From Ambrosia x helenae (lineage: Eukaryota; Streptophyta; Magnoliopsida; Asterales; Asteraceae): a stretch of DNA of 64,000 nt. The DNA lies in contig CM061228.1 in NCBI GenBank assembly GCA_030844895.1, positions 140,976,444-141,040,443 on the forward strand, in the 5' to 3' direction. Each line of letters opens with the position of its first letter. The stretch's first letter is position 1. Positions 31,817 to 42,744 of this stretch are shown in pieces. The notes under the pieces are model-generated. The model worked only from the letters and a program-made list of their open reading frames with translations, was not told the DNA's origin and did no database searches. Position numbers and translations under genes: made by a program.

Positions 31817-34262
31817 TTTTTTTTTTTTTTTGAACAGAAAACTTCATTAAAAACTGGCAAAGTCTCTAGTCAAGACCCGCCAAAGATTACAACATATACA
31901 TAGGGTATTTGACCCAGTCAATCCAAACCACATCCTTAAATCTAGACCGGTATTTCAACCAAAAAAACGATAACGCCTTAACACTAGCCACTATTTCCAT
32001 CACTTGAGGAGTCGAATTTTGGAATATCTTTTTATTCCGCTCCTTCCAAATCATCCAACATGTAATCATAACTATGCCTCTCAAAATTTTCTTTTCCCAC
32101 TTAGAGCTGCCCGAAGCAACCTGTAGCTCCAACAATTCCGAGATCGAACCCGGCCACCACCCGTATAACTTGCACCAAATCAATACCTTGTTCCAAACTC
32201 CAATGGAGAAGCCACAATTAATCATAATATGCGTCCCTGATTCATCCTTAGTATTGCAAAGCGGACAAAGAGAATCCAGAATATTAACATTCCTGCTCAA
32301 AAGCGCCACACGAGTGGGAATGCGAAGCATCTCCAATTTCCACAAAAAAAGATTGACCTTCAAGGGTAACCAGCTCTCCCATTTCATCACCTGATCCGAG
32401 GGAATGGCACTATCATTCCGAATCCACGCCTTGACTTCCGCAACCGAGAAAAGCCCGTCTTTATGAGGCGCCCAAACCCACCTATCTTCAGCTTCACTTA
32501 ACCGGATTTGGGATAAAACAAACAACACATCTTGGGCTTCTGAAATCGTTTCCACCGAGTCTGTTTTCAACTTCCACGACTCAGCAATAACAGCTCGATT
32601 ACTAACCTGAGAAATACAATCACTAACAGCAGCATTCTTGCTATCAACTTGAGCGTACAGGTTCGGCCAACGGAGCATTAAAGGAGCCGCTCCAAACCAA
32701 ACGTCCTTCCAGAATTTGAGATTATTGCCATTGCCTACTTTTCCCCTGATACAATACTTAAAATACACATCATTTACCTTCAAACAATCCAACGTCCGCA
32801 CTATGTTTTTCCAGCAACCGGTCTGCCCCGATTTTAAAGGTAAGAACGACCAACGCCCCCTACCACCGTGAATCCGCTCAATAACCGTTCGCCATAAACC
32901 ATCGTTACAATTTTTGAATCGGTAAGCCCATTTAGCTAGGAGAGCCGTATTAACATCCACAATCTTCGAAATGCCCAACCCGCCCTTCTTTTTAGTTTTT
33001 GTAACCTTTTCCCACGAGACCCAATGAAGAGCTCTACCATCCATACTACCGGACCACAAAAACTTTCTCATCATCTTCTCAATATCCTCTACTACCGTCA
33101 AAGGAGCTTTAAACAAAGAAAGATAATAAACCGGAAGGCTCGATAAGACCGATTTAATCAACGTAAGACGGCCTCCCATAGATAAAAGTTTCGCCTTCCA
33201 AGAAGATAATCTATTCCGAATAGAATCTAACACCGGCTCCCAATTAGCGACTCTATTCATATTAGCCCCAACCTTTATCCCAAGATAGATAAAAGGAAGA
33301 CTCCCAACTCTACACCCCAACACTCTCGCCATATTATTTACCTCCATTTCCCCAACTCCCAACCCATACAAAACAAATTTGTGAATATTAATTTTCATGC
33401 CCGAGCATAAATAAAAGACCCGAAGAATCCGATTGGTGTTTTCCACATTCTCCTTATTCCATTTCCCAAGAATCAAAGCATCGTCCGCATATAACATGTG
33501 TGACACAACAAGCCCATCACTATCCACTTTCACCCCTTCCAAGACCCCGGTATCAATGGCTTTAGAAAACATACTAGCCAAGGCCTCCATAACTATAAGA
33601 AAAAGGAAAGGAGAGATAGGATCTCCTTGCCTTAAACCTTTATGACATTGAAACTCAAATGTTGGAGACCCATTAACTAATATAGCGGAACGAGCCGACA
33701 TAAGCACCCCTTTAACCCAAGTACACCATCTATCCGGAAACCCCATTTGAGTCATAATAGAAATCAAAAAACTCCAACTAACATTATCGTAAGCCTTCTC
33801 AAAGTCAATCTTCAATAAAAACAGTTGTTGTCTATTCTTCTTAGCCCTCCCAACTATCTCATTCAAAATAAGCGGACCGTCCAAGATATACCTTTCCTTA
33901 AGAAAAGCCGATTGAGAGTCCGAGATAACATACCCAATAACGTTCTTTAATCTAGCCGCCAAAACTTTGGATACAACTTTGCTAATCACACCAATTAAAT
34001 TTATAGGTCTATAGTCTTTAAGCCCCAACGGAGTCTTAGACTTAGCGACTAAAGTGATGAAGGAAGTACTACACTCAGCGCTAATCTTTCCTGAATGAAA
34101 GAGTTCTTCCATGACCTTCATAAAATCGTCTTCCAAATGACTCCAGAAATGGGTGATGAACCTGAAATTAAAACCGTCAGGACCCGGGGCCTTATCCACC
34201 CCGCAATCAAAAACAGCCTCCTTGACTTCTTCTTTGGAAAAAGGGTTAATCAAAACACCACT
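31817..34262 (-). mobile_element. 5'-truncated L1-type LINE
   Basis: On the minus strand it ends with AATGAAGTTTTCTGTTC and a poly(A) tail (the T run at 31817-31831). The 5' end is cut within the reverse-transcriptase gene near 34262. The endonuclease and ORF1 are lost, as expected from incomplete target-primed reverse transcription. A target duplication was not found. Confidence 0.85.
31887..34262 (-). pseudogene. LINE reverse transcriptase with C-terminal zf-RVT domain, 5'-truncated but open
   Basis: About 790 codons without a stop. It begins in FSKEEVKEAVFDCGVDKAPG, then the RT fingers and palm: RPINLIGVISKVVSKVLAAR, FLLKIDFEKAYDNV, the LRQGDPISPFLF box and the catalytic YADD in HMLYADDALI. 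After the thumb (FIYLGIKVGANM, RLTLIKSVLSSLP) comes the zf-RVT domain at the end, with CPLCNTKDESGTH. The endonuclease that normally precedes the RT is missing, so it cannot mobilise itself. The first 15 or so codons of the open frame (to about YFNYL) are flanking sequence. The open state suggests a fairly recent insertion. It is about 60% like the 54-57 kb LINE by eye, so the two are different lineages of one clade. Confidence 0.88.
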
Positions 34263-34830
34263 TAGGTAATTGAAGTAAAATAATTGAAGTAAATAGCCAA
34301 CTTTCAAACGCACTTGAAGAGTTATGATTAAGAGATAAGTTATTTTATCTATGTTACCTTATTAAGGAGGAGACATGACCACTTAGGTAATTTCATCAAA
34401 AGTTTAAGATGGTAGTTCAAAAGTCCATTAACAAATGTCTAATCTTTAGTCATTTTCTTCCATTTATGCCCTTTGTGTACAAGATATAATGCCCATTGTA
34501 TATATGTTTATTACACACTTTATATCTTTCTCAACATGTAACCCCCTCCATAAACACCAAATTCAAGACAACCTTAGTTACAAATCCTCCTTTCATTATG
34601 CATCTATTGCCCTTCCATCTCCTGCTTTTCATTATGCATCTACTATTGACTTCAGTTACAAATCCCTTCCATCCCATTCCTTTATATAAGCGGTCTGTAT
34701 CCAGGCAACATTTCTTCTCAGTTATCCAGGCGCCATTAAATAGTAGGAGATAAAATTTCTGGCTATTATCAGATTTTAAATCTATTTTGTTCGTTGATTA
34801 AACCATGTTTGTATATATTATTTGGAACAG

Positions 34831-35100
34831 GAATGAAGATTCAGGGACTTGTTGACGCTGCACAAAGTTACCATGCAGTTCTAAAAGAAAACCGAAAATT
34901 GTATAATGAAGTCCAAGATTTGAAAGGTATCATAATGCAGAAAGATAAAAGGTCTAATTGTTGTGAAAGAAATATTGTTTAACCAACTTTTCTGTTGTTT
35001 GAACAGGGAATATTAGAGTTTAGTGTCGTATAAGGCCATTCCTTAAAGGTCAAAGTCAAAGGCACACAACCATAGAGTATATTGGTGACAACGGTGACTA
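34831..35100 (+). pseudogene. Kinesin-14 motor gene fragment captured by a Helitron
   Basis: After an acceptor TTGGAACAG (ending 34830), exon 34831-34926 reads GMKIQGLVDAAQSYHAVLKE, then NRKLYNEVQDLK. This is the neck region in front of a kinesin-14 motor. A GT...AG intron (34927-35006) follows, then exon 2 from 35007 reads NIRV-stop-CRIRPFLKGQ, then TTIEYIGDNG, the start of the motor domain (normally RVYCRIRPFL). The tyrosine codon before CRIRPF has become TAG. The rest of the motor, including the P-loop, is absent. The stop and truncation rule out a working motor, but a transcript is possible. The introns show that genomic DNA, not mRNA, was captured. Confidence 0.82.
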
Positions 35101-35453
35101 CGGCAACTAAAGAAAATAACTGAGAGAGTTGAGCAGGAGATTTTTGCTGTTGCCACAACCCAGGTTTATTTTGTTCTTTGTATTATTGTTATTATATAAA
35201 TAGTTTTGTAAATTTTGCTGCTTTGGAATGAAGATTTTGCAACTGTTTAGGACAATGAACTGATATCGTGTATGTTGTACACATGCGGATCGAAACTCTT
35301 TTAGATATAAGATTTTAGTTAGGAGTTATAATTTGATTAGGTTTTATTTATGATCACCCTTATTGCATTCATGTATATAATTGATTAATACTACATAATA
35401 CTTTACAAGGTTTTCATAACTATATAAAATCATGTAATTTGTTTGGTTTGCAG

Positions 35454-36432
35454 TCTGAATATACACGGAAGATATGCTTTATGATGCTGACTATGGATAC
35501 TAGATTACAAAATCCCGTGCAGTCATATAATAGCGTAAACCCCTCAGTACCATTAGAGTCGTTAGCAAATAATGAAGATTGGCAAGACGAAGTGTATCAA
35601 CAGGTGGTGTATATTATCTTACATTTCTTTATAAAGCGGTGAAAGCACATGAGATTACACTATGCTTTTGACTTGAAGAAAATCATCACCGTTGTTCTAA
35701 ACCAAAGTTTATTTTAGCTTTTCGTTGAACTGATTTTATTATACCAATCAAAGTCAAAAGTGTGTGTAAGTTTTTGCCATTTGAATAGCATTGATGTTGC
35801 TTTAATTGATAAAAACAACTAAAGTGGGATAATTTATGCTTACTAATGTTTTTCAATGATGAATTGTGGGTGGGTATGTTAATCTTTTTTTCTGCTTACA
35901 AATAAAAGCTACGAAGGACCTGTATGATTGGTATCTACTAGATTCTACAACACATCCTGGCAACCTAAATGGCGAAGATGTGCCGGAGGAAGTGTATCAA
36001 AAGGTGCTGTATGGGATCCTACATTTTTTGAAAGCGGTGACATCTCTATTTGCTTTTTAGTTGAACAAAATTCATCAGCATTGTTGTTTGTTCTAAACCA
36101 AAGTTTACTTTTGCTTCTGTTTTCACACTGATTTTAAAATATAAAATCTATTTGAGTGAAAACAAAATCGTTACTGAAAATATTAATCAATTGGCAAGAG
36201 TGTATGTAAGTTTTTGCAGTTTGCAGTTCCAATTGAATAGTATAAAGCAACGCATTAATACAAATATTTCGATGAACTATGAGTAGGAGTGGGAATATTA
36301 ATCTTTTTTCCAATTATAGACAACATGACCTGGAATTTGTTTACCTTGCAATTGCAGATAAAAGCTATGAAGGATCCGTATCTACTAGATTTGATTGACA
36401 TTCACTAGAAAATTGTTTCAAAACTGAAGCAG
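35454..36432 (+). pseudogene. MED15 (Mediator tail, KIX region) gene fragment with shuffled exons
   Basis: Exon A (35454-35603; acceptor TTTGCAG, donor CAG|GTGGTG) reads SEYTRKICFMMLTMDTRLQN, then EDWQDEVYQQ. This matches the end of the KIX domain and the following segment of plant MED15a-type proteins (SDYLRKISLKMLTMETKSQN in the family). Exon C (36358-36432; acceptor TTGCAG, donor CAG|GTAAGT) reads IKAMKDPYLLDLIDIH, stop, KIVSKLKQ, the next MED15 exon. Between them, exon B (35902-36003) begins like C (IKATKDLYDWYLLD) and ends like A (GEDVPEEVYQK), so it is a recombinant of the two; its acceptor is CAA instead of CAG. A stop in C and missing flanks make it non-functional as MED15. MED15 links activators to Mediator in the nucleus. 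The assignment rests on remembered family sequence. Confidence 0.72.
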
Positions 36433-37192
36433 GTAAGTTAGTGGCTCTTCTCAAAATTATGATGAGGCTTGAGGATTTCTTGGATAGAAGAAAATTATGT
36501 AAAAATTCCACATCTACGTTTACCAAGTTGAGTGATTTCCAGTTATGATAATCACCCGTCCCGACCCAACTTGCCCATTTTAGTGACTGAATCAAAGAAA
36601 CATCAACACAATTATTATTTTTTGTCATCTAATTATGTTGGTCACACATTCAAATTATTAAGTACCGGTGGAACATTAAAATTTCTTTACTTCCTGTCAA
36701 CAAAAGTTGAAGTATGGGCTAACGACATAATACTTATCTCACTATTGATCCAGAATATGAGGTTGCTTAGACAATTAAACTAAACGTGTCCAAGGTGAAG
36801 TGCTATTGTTTGTTTTGCCTTTTGTTTTTCTAAGGTAAAGTGTTTAGCTAATTTTGATGGAACATTAATATATGTGAGCTTATAGACCATGCATCTATTG
36901 ATTTTGCAGTGTACGTTCGAATACATCTTGGGTTAATACTTTTTTTTTGGCTCACTATTTTTCCTTGAATGAAATAAAAAATTAGAAACCCGGAATGATT
37001 GGTTTGTAATAGACATATCATGATTGAATTTGATATCAATTGGGGAACCCGCCGCAACGCGCGGGCATATCATCTAGTGTATTTAAGTTCTAACCACAAC
37101 CGAAAATCTGTGGTAATCAAAACTGTTTCATTATTACAACTTTTGATAAGTGCTTCTTAGTTAATTAGTTAATATTATAACAAAGCATACTA

Positions 37193-37817
37193 TCTATACT
37201 ATATTATAAAGCTTTTCTTAAAGACTTTTTAAATTTTAAGAGGTATAAGTCGAAATACTTATGATACAACACATAATGCATAAAATAACTAATTTTTAAG
37301 AATAAATATGTCATTAAAACATCATATTTAATTAAAAAAAAGTCAACAATCATGAGATGTTTATGAAACCTCATGACATTCAATTTCATAATTACTTTAA
37401 ACGTATTAAATAGAAAATATATATAAAACAATTCATAAAACTATATGTTTTTTTATAACCTTTTATATAAAGTTAGGTACTTTATAAAAGTTAAAGTTTA
37501 TAAACTTGATTATACTATATAGAAATCAAGAAATCAGGAGTGAAAGTTATGTTTTTAATCATGAGGTAACGATTTAAATTCTGAAATTATTACATTATAT
37601 TTATACACATAAACAATGCATAATTTGATCTAAACTATATGATCATCGGATTCAACAACCGAAGAAGAAGGCCTCTGTTTATAATGAATTTCAAACAAAG
37701 GTATTAAGAAATATTCATATAATAGTGGTTAGGATCATAGTAGCTATCTTACGTTAGATTATGATCTACGAAAGAGTTTCGGTTACACCCGCTGCATCGC
37801 GCGGGCCAACCCACTAG
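37193..37817 (+). mobile_element. Small Helitron (625 bp) with both termini
   Basis: The 5' end is TCTATACTATATTATAAAGC at 37193, after A. The 3' end is the hairpin CCCGCTGCATCGCGCGGG (about 37788-37805), a spacer CCAACCCA and CTAG (37814-37817), then T. The interior is AT-rich with no recognised gene. It lies 115 bp downstream of the larger Helitron's 3' end in the same orientation. Confidence 0.8.
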
Positions 37818-38420
37818 TCATACTAAATAATAAAGATTAAACTATATTGTGACGACATCAAGCCATCAAGGTCCGTGGAACGAATGCACTCTATGTTTAT
37901 CAATGCCTAGTTATTTTTTGCATGTGACGATATTTTTCTTATGTACTTGTTACCATGGGCCTGGCTGTATAGCCGTGTAGGTGGCCTTGTAGCAAACAAA
38001 GGGGTGGGCTACCCACCCACGAATGGCTCATTACTTAGCCATTGTTTGTGGGTTTGCATCTGCAATAATGGATGGGAAGTTGGGGACAAGCATAGTGATC
38101 ATGGGGTTGGGTTTTATTAATTGTCTTTCTAACTTGAGGATTTTAACCTCAATGGAAAACAAATATTAATATATTTTTAAACTTTAATTTTATAAATTAG
38201 ATATAAATGCATGAATAGTTTTGTGATTTGGTTAACTTTCACCGTTAGTCCTCATCTTTTTTAAAAGTACGCTCCTAGTATCTGATGATTGCTTAATCGT
38301 CATTCGAATAGTCTCTAGAGTGGATAAAAGTTAGATCATCAAGTTAAGTGTTTGTTGAATGACTAAACTAATCTTGTTATTGAAAAAGTATAATAATTAA
38401 AAAGATAAAAAAAAATTAAT
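37818..38420. other. Spacer before the calmodulin-like fragment
   Basis: No gene or element ends were recognised. The repeated GGGTGGGCTACCCACCCACG near 38005 is a short inverted repeat. Confidence 0.35.
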
Positions 38421-38520
38421 AAATCCGCCCACTTCGTTTCATCTTCCTCATCACCATCTCCACCTTTCGGGACCACCAAGTGGTCATCATCATGCCATCA
38501 CCGTTAGCCTTCCCGTCACC

Positions 38521-38697
38521 ATGGCAACTCCTACACCAATCGCCATAAAAAAACACCATTCTCTAAGCCTCGACTCCCTCTGCCTCCATCGCGTCTTCGA
38601 TTTATTCGACTCCAACCATGACTCCCTCATCACCCTCAACGAGATCACCCGCGCCTTAACTCTCCTGGGCCTGGACACTGACGTATCCGATCTCAAT
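38521..38697 (+). pseudogene. Calmodulin-like (CML) gene fragment, first EF-hand only
   Basis: The frame from 38521 reads MATPTPIAIKKHHSLSLDSL, then LHRVFDLFDSNHDSLITLNE, ITRALTLLGLDTDVSDL. This is one EF-hand with the loop DSNHDSLITLNE (calcium ligands at positions 1, 3, 5, 9 and 12 present), in the style of CML41/CML42-type proteins, which normally have three or four EF-hands and about 190 residues. Similarity stops at about 38697 and the frame then runs into AT-rich sequence unrelated to EF-hands (open to 38832). It is therefore a truncated copy, perhaps left by a transposon. Codon use is GC-rich at third positions, unlike its surroundings. Function as a calcium sensor is unlikely. Confidence 0.75.
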
Positions 38698-39000
38698 CCA
38701 TCATTAAATCATATATCACACAAACAAATCCCTAGTATTCATCAAAACTTAAGTGTCTTAAAGCAAAAACAAATAACCCAGCACAAAAGGAACAAAACCA
38801 GAGCATTCCACAATCGGTTTACATTCCCATAACTAAACTTAAAAGTTAAACCCTATTGAGCCAAACCCAAAATTCAAGGCCCTGTGGTCAGTTAACCGAA
38901 TCAAACCATTCTATATAATTAACCGAAAATAACTTAAACAATCGGTTTACATTCCAATAACTAAAGCTTTATTTAGATGTACATGTATACATGGTAAGCA

Positions 39001-41192
39001 CTAATATTTATTGTGATTGAGAAAATTAAGTATGAGCTGATTAACCTGATCCGGGAATTGTTCATGAACAAAGTGACTACCTTCAGGCAAGTATACGATT
39101 TCCAGATTTGGTACGTATTTCTTCACCTCCCCGCTCTTCAAGTATTCCTCCATTCCTGGGAACTTGAAAACGTAATCTTTTTCGCCCATGATAAACAATG
39201 CTGGAGCTTCAACTTTCAGATCATTTGGACCTTGTTTTGGAAATTCAATTTTTTCTTTGAATGACCTGCAACAGTTAACAATATCAACTTATTAGTCCAC
39301 TCGTTTATTCATCATAAAGGGGATGGCGGCGCAGTTTGTTGCCCGTCTACCTGCTATCCTTATGTAATTTTCCCTTAATTAATATAAGGCTGTCTGTTGT
39401 GAGCCGCAAGCGACCACCGGCGCGAGCAAGTTTTCAGTCCGGTGCTCACCTCCAGCCACAACAGCCCTGGCGTGAGCACACGTGAAGATCCCCGGCGCGA
39501 GCACACGCGATGTGCTCGTGTGTTTTAACAGGACAAATTGAGCACAGGTCGCGCCGGTGCTCACCCCTAGCCGTCAAGTGAGCACAGGTGATGGGGTTGC
39601 TCGCGTCTGGTCGCTCGCCTCCCACAACGGATGGTCTAAGTTGAATTGTTAAATATTGCAACTTTATTAGATGTTGAATAAAATGACCTGTAAGGAACTT
39701 GAAGTGCAGTTTGAAATCCAGACTTGTGATACAGTTCCCCATATACCGCAAGGTCCTCCTCTGTGAACCAAGAGGGTAGCGGATCCGACGGGTCAACCAG
39801 ATCCATTATCTCCTGGTTTTCACCGGCTATCGGTATTTCACTTCTAGAGAACATAATGTAAATGTTTCTCACCACTGTTTTCGCATCAAACCGTCCGAAA
39901 TCAGCTTCAGCTCTTCCCGGTTCCTAATAATTATTTCAATCAAATTATAAGAAATATTATCCATTACTAACATGCATAACAAGAATTATATGAACGGATA
40001 AGGGCGCACCTGCCATCTTCGAATGTAGAAACCTTCGGGGAGGGCTTGATGACTCTTGAGAGAACCGGGGGGCCTAAATGGCACCCCGAGTGTTATAACT
40101 CCTGCGACTTTTTCAGGGTGAAAAAGAGCAAATGTGTAGGCAACCATTGCTCCGAAATCTTTGCCAATCACAAACACCTAGCAAAGGCCAGACAGACAAA
40201 TTAATTAACAAGATCACAACTTTTTGAGTTCTTATATATATATAGTATGAGTCATGTATGTATCCAAAGACACAGTGCAGTAAAAACGTCAACAGACAAA
40301 TGTTAATTTTGACTGCACAAAACATATTATAACAATAATAATAATAATAAGGGTAGAGATCCTAAGAGAACCAACCCCTATTTGAGAACTGAGAGAACCA
40401 TTCTGAGCCACACATTTCATATAAAGGCAAAAAAATTTTTTTTTTTTTTTTTTTTTTTTGCTTTAATCGCACATTTTTATGCAAGGAAAAAAAAAAAATT
40501 TTATTTTTTTTGAATTTTTTTTCATTTATACATATGTGTATATAGCATTTTTCAGCTATACATACGTGTATATTTCAGTTATACGTATGTGTATATAGCA
40601 TTATACATATGTGTATAATGCAATTATACACATGTGTATACTGAAAAAAAAAATACAAAAAAAAAAAAAAAAAAAAAATTCCTTACATATAAAGCAGCGA
40701 TTTTTGCAAAAAAAAAAAAAAAAAAAAAATTTGCCTTAGAGAAATGTGTGGCCTAGAATGGTTCTCTAGTTCTCAATTTGGGAAAAGGTTCTCATTTGAA
40801 CCAAATCCATAATAATAATAATAATAATAATAAACCAATCCTGATATTAAACGACTTAAAAGGTATGAAAGAAGCATAAAATCTATAGATATGCATCAAT
40901 TTACCTTAGAAATATTAAGGGAATCTAGGATGGAGGCAGTATCGTTGACCAGATCAAGGAAGGAGGTGTTATGGGGTTGTTGAGGGATGTTGGATAGTCC
41001 GTATCCTCGGTAATCGGGTGCAATTGCTCTGAAACCGGCGTTTGCTACAGTAATCATTTGATGGCGCCACGTGTACCATATCTCCGGGAAGCCGTGAAGG
41101 AAGATGACCGCCGGCGATGAGTCGGAGCCTATCTCGGCTACATGGAGCTTTAACCCGTTAACTTCTACGTAAGAATGCTTTATTTGCTCCAT
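39001..41192 (-). CDS. Soluble epoxide hydrolase, copy 3, 4 exons
   Basis: Exons on the minus strand are 41192-40905, 40177-40010, 39923-39688 and 39265-39001 (with stop), with the same lengths as copy 2 and canonical GT-AG borders, giving 318 residues. Motifs: HGFP (33-36), nucleophile D103 in VIGKDFGAM, acid D261 in MGEKDY, base H295 in EGSHFVHEQ, lid FQTALQVPYR. Exon 1 is nearly identical to that of copy 2 (ISKV preceded by SLN), whereas exons 2-3 are closer to copy 1 (SRSEIPIAGE, DLAVYGELYHKSGF), which hints at gene conversion or unequal crossing-over. Intron 1 holds an inverted-repeat MITE and intron 3 a Harbinger MITE. A hAT element lies 138 bp upstream of the start. The gene appears intact. 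Confidence 0.9.
39388..39636. mobile_element. Harbinger (Tourist-like) MITE (249 bp) in intron 3 of epoxide hydrolase copy 3
   Basis: The ends read inward are GGCTGTCTGTTGTG (left) and GACCATCCGTTGTG (right), followed on both sides by GCGACC-type words. TAA flanks both sides (39385-39387 and 39637-39639). The interior is GC-rich with repeated GCGCGAGCA and GTGCTCACC. Confidence 0.8.
40351..40800. mobile_element. Inverted-repeat MITE in intron 1 of epoxide hydrolase copy 3
   Basis: The arms GAGAACCATTCTGAGCCACA (left) and GTGTGGCCTAGAATGGTTCTC (right, about 21 bases in all) are mirrored. Outside and inside lie A/T homopolymers and TACACATGTGTAT-type palindromes. (AATA)n tracts flank both ends, which hides any target duplication. 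Confidence 0.65.
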
Positions 41193-41329
41193 TTTTTTAA
41201 AGAGAGATGGGGATGGTCTGTGAGATCAGAGAGACGAAGTGCGCAGTACACACACACAAAAAAAAAAAAAAAAAAGGTGGTGTGATAATGTTTGTATTTA
41301 AGTAGATGAGGATTATACACAATCAAGAG

Positions 41330-41887
41330 CATAGTCACGATTAGCTGTGTACCACGAATCGAATCGCGCATATCAGAATTGGGTACATTCGTAATCCGTT
41401 CGCCTGGGGTTTGCGATTCGATTCGTAGAATTGAGTGTACCCGATTGTGTAGAATTTCAAACCAAAGATCACGGATTCACGAACCGGATTGTCGAATTCG
41501 TTGTATAGATTCACTCCGATTCGCGAATCGGAATTAAAAGGCTTCGAAATCTCCTACAATTATGGTGACTATTCGCTTACCATAGCAGATGAAGAGTCAA
41601 GTGTTTCATTATAAATACCAAACAAACATGGATCACAAAGTATAGATAATATTTATTAGCCAATTGTGATTATGAAATGTTAATTGAAGTTATTTGAAAA
41701 AAAATATATATATTGTATAATGTTTATATACGATACGACGTACGAACTTATAGGGTACACCGTACCGCGTATCGAATTGGCGAACCGAATGAACCTACCC
41801 CATCATACCGAATTTTAGAAATGCACGAACCGCGTACCGTTTTCGTACCACGAATCGGAACGTACCGCGATTCATGTGACTACTATG
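41330..41887. mobile_element. hAT-type element (558 bp) upstream of epoxide hydrolase copy 3
   Basis: The left end CATAGTCACGATTAGC pairs in part with the right end GTGACTACTATG. The flanks ATCAAGAG (41322-41329) and GTCAAGAG (41888-41895) agree at 7 of 8. The inside is filled with GATTCGATTCG, ACCGCGTACCG and CGAATCG words on both strands. Confidence 0.72.
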
Positions 41888-41895
41888 GTCAAGAG

Positions 41896-42729
41896 TCACA
41901 AGTAAGATTATAGAGAGTGGCTTAGTTGTTTTTAGAAAACGTGTGTATTCAAAATGTACACAAAAAGGATGCTAGGTGCGGGGAGCGTGGGAGGGATGTT
42001 TATCGGGTTTGCTTTTGGTTATTAAGTGATTCGGGTCGGGTTTTTTGAGTTTTCAATGGTGAAAATATTACCCGATAACCGATTCAATATAATTACATGG
42101 TTATCGTTTTTAGGGTTAATCGGATTTAGGTACATTAGGTAGGGTGAAATGATTATTAATTAATGGTTCCGATATTTGAGGTGCAAATTACAATCCATTT
42201 GAGCTTGCAAATTTCCAGCCAAATAATGACATAAGAGTTTAAACAAATGTGTGAACAGCTAGTAAAGTTAACACCCAATACATGAAAAAAAAAAAAAATA
42301 CAAACCTAGAACACCCTATGAGAGTCTCAAAGCAAAATCCATTCACAATGACCACATCGTAGTGGCAGACTTACATATATCCTAAAGAGGGGGGCGTTCC
42401 TTCTTAAAAGAAAAAATTTAGTATAAATTGTAGCCGATTGTACCCCTTAAAAGTTTTATTAAACATCCCTATAACATCCAATAAAAACATTTTTTGAGTA
42501 CGCCAGTGCAAGGTAATTGATAACCTGTATGTTTTGTAACCACAAATAACGTTGTAATTGTAAAATGAAATTTTATAATCTTATGGATTTTAAAATTTTT
42601 CCATACGTCTAAATATGATTAAACAAAAATATAATTACTTGAGTGTTACAACCTACACATAACTTCAATGGAAAACCAGTTTATTGCACCTCACCTAACT
42701 CAAGTATGTGGCCCCTAGTCCATGGATCA
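41896..42729. other. Intergenic sequence
   Basis: GGGTCGGGTTTTTTGAG and ACCCGATAACCGATTC words at 42000-42110 recall the hAT element at 46421. Otherwise nothing was recognised. Confidence 0.4.
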
Positions 42730-42744
42730 ACATGAATTAAAATT

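Larger units (their letters stand above)
34348..37077 (+). mobile_element. Helitron (2.7 kb) carrying kinesin-14 and MED15 gene fragments
   Basis: The proposed 5' end is TCTATGTTACCTTATTAAGG after A (34347). The 3' end is the hairpin CCCGCCGCAACGCGCGGG (about 37049-37066), then CATATCAT and CTAG (37074-37077) followed by T. It is inserted between A and T with no duplication, as Helitrons do. Inside are recognisable exons with intron borders from two unrelated plant genes in the same orientation. There is no Rep/helicase, so it is non-autonomous. The 3' end is firm and the 5' end is inferred from its match to common plant Helitron starts. Confidence 0.72.

Noticed and set aside
32074..32394. 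106-codon plus-strand frame
   Set aside because: Antisense to the LINE RT C-terminal region.
31804..34275. Target duplication for the 32-34 kb LINE
   Set aside because: The bases before the T run (AAGTGGTCGTAGTA) do not recur near the truncated 5' end. ACCACTTAGGTAATT at 34257 and 34377 is a repeat, but not in the right place to be a target duplication.
39379..39796. Minus-strand frames inside intron 3 of epoxide hydrolase copy 3
   Set aside because: They fall in the GC-rich Harbinger MITE, and the splice sites place the region in an intron.
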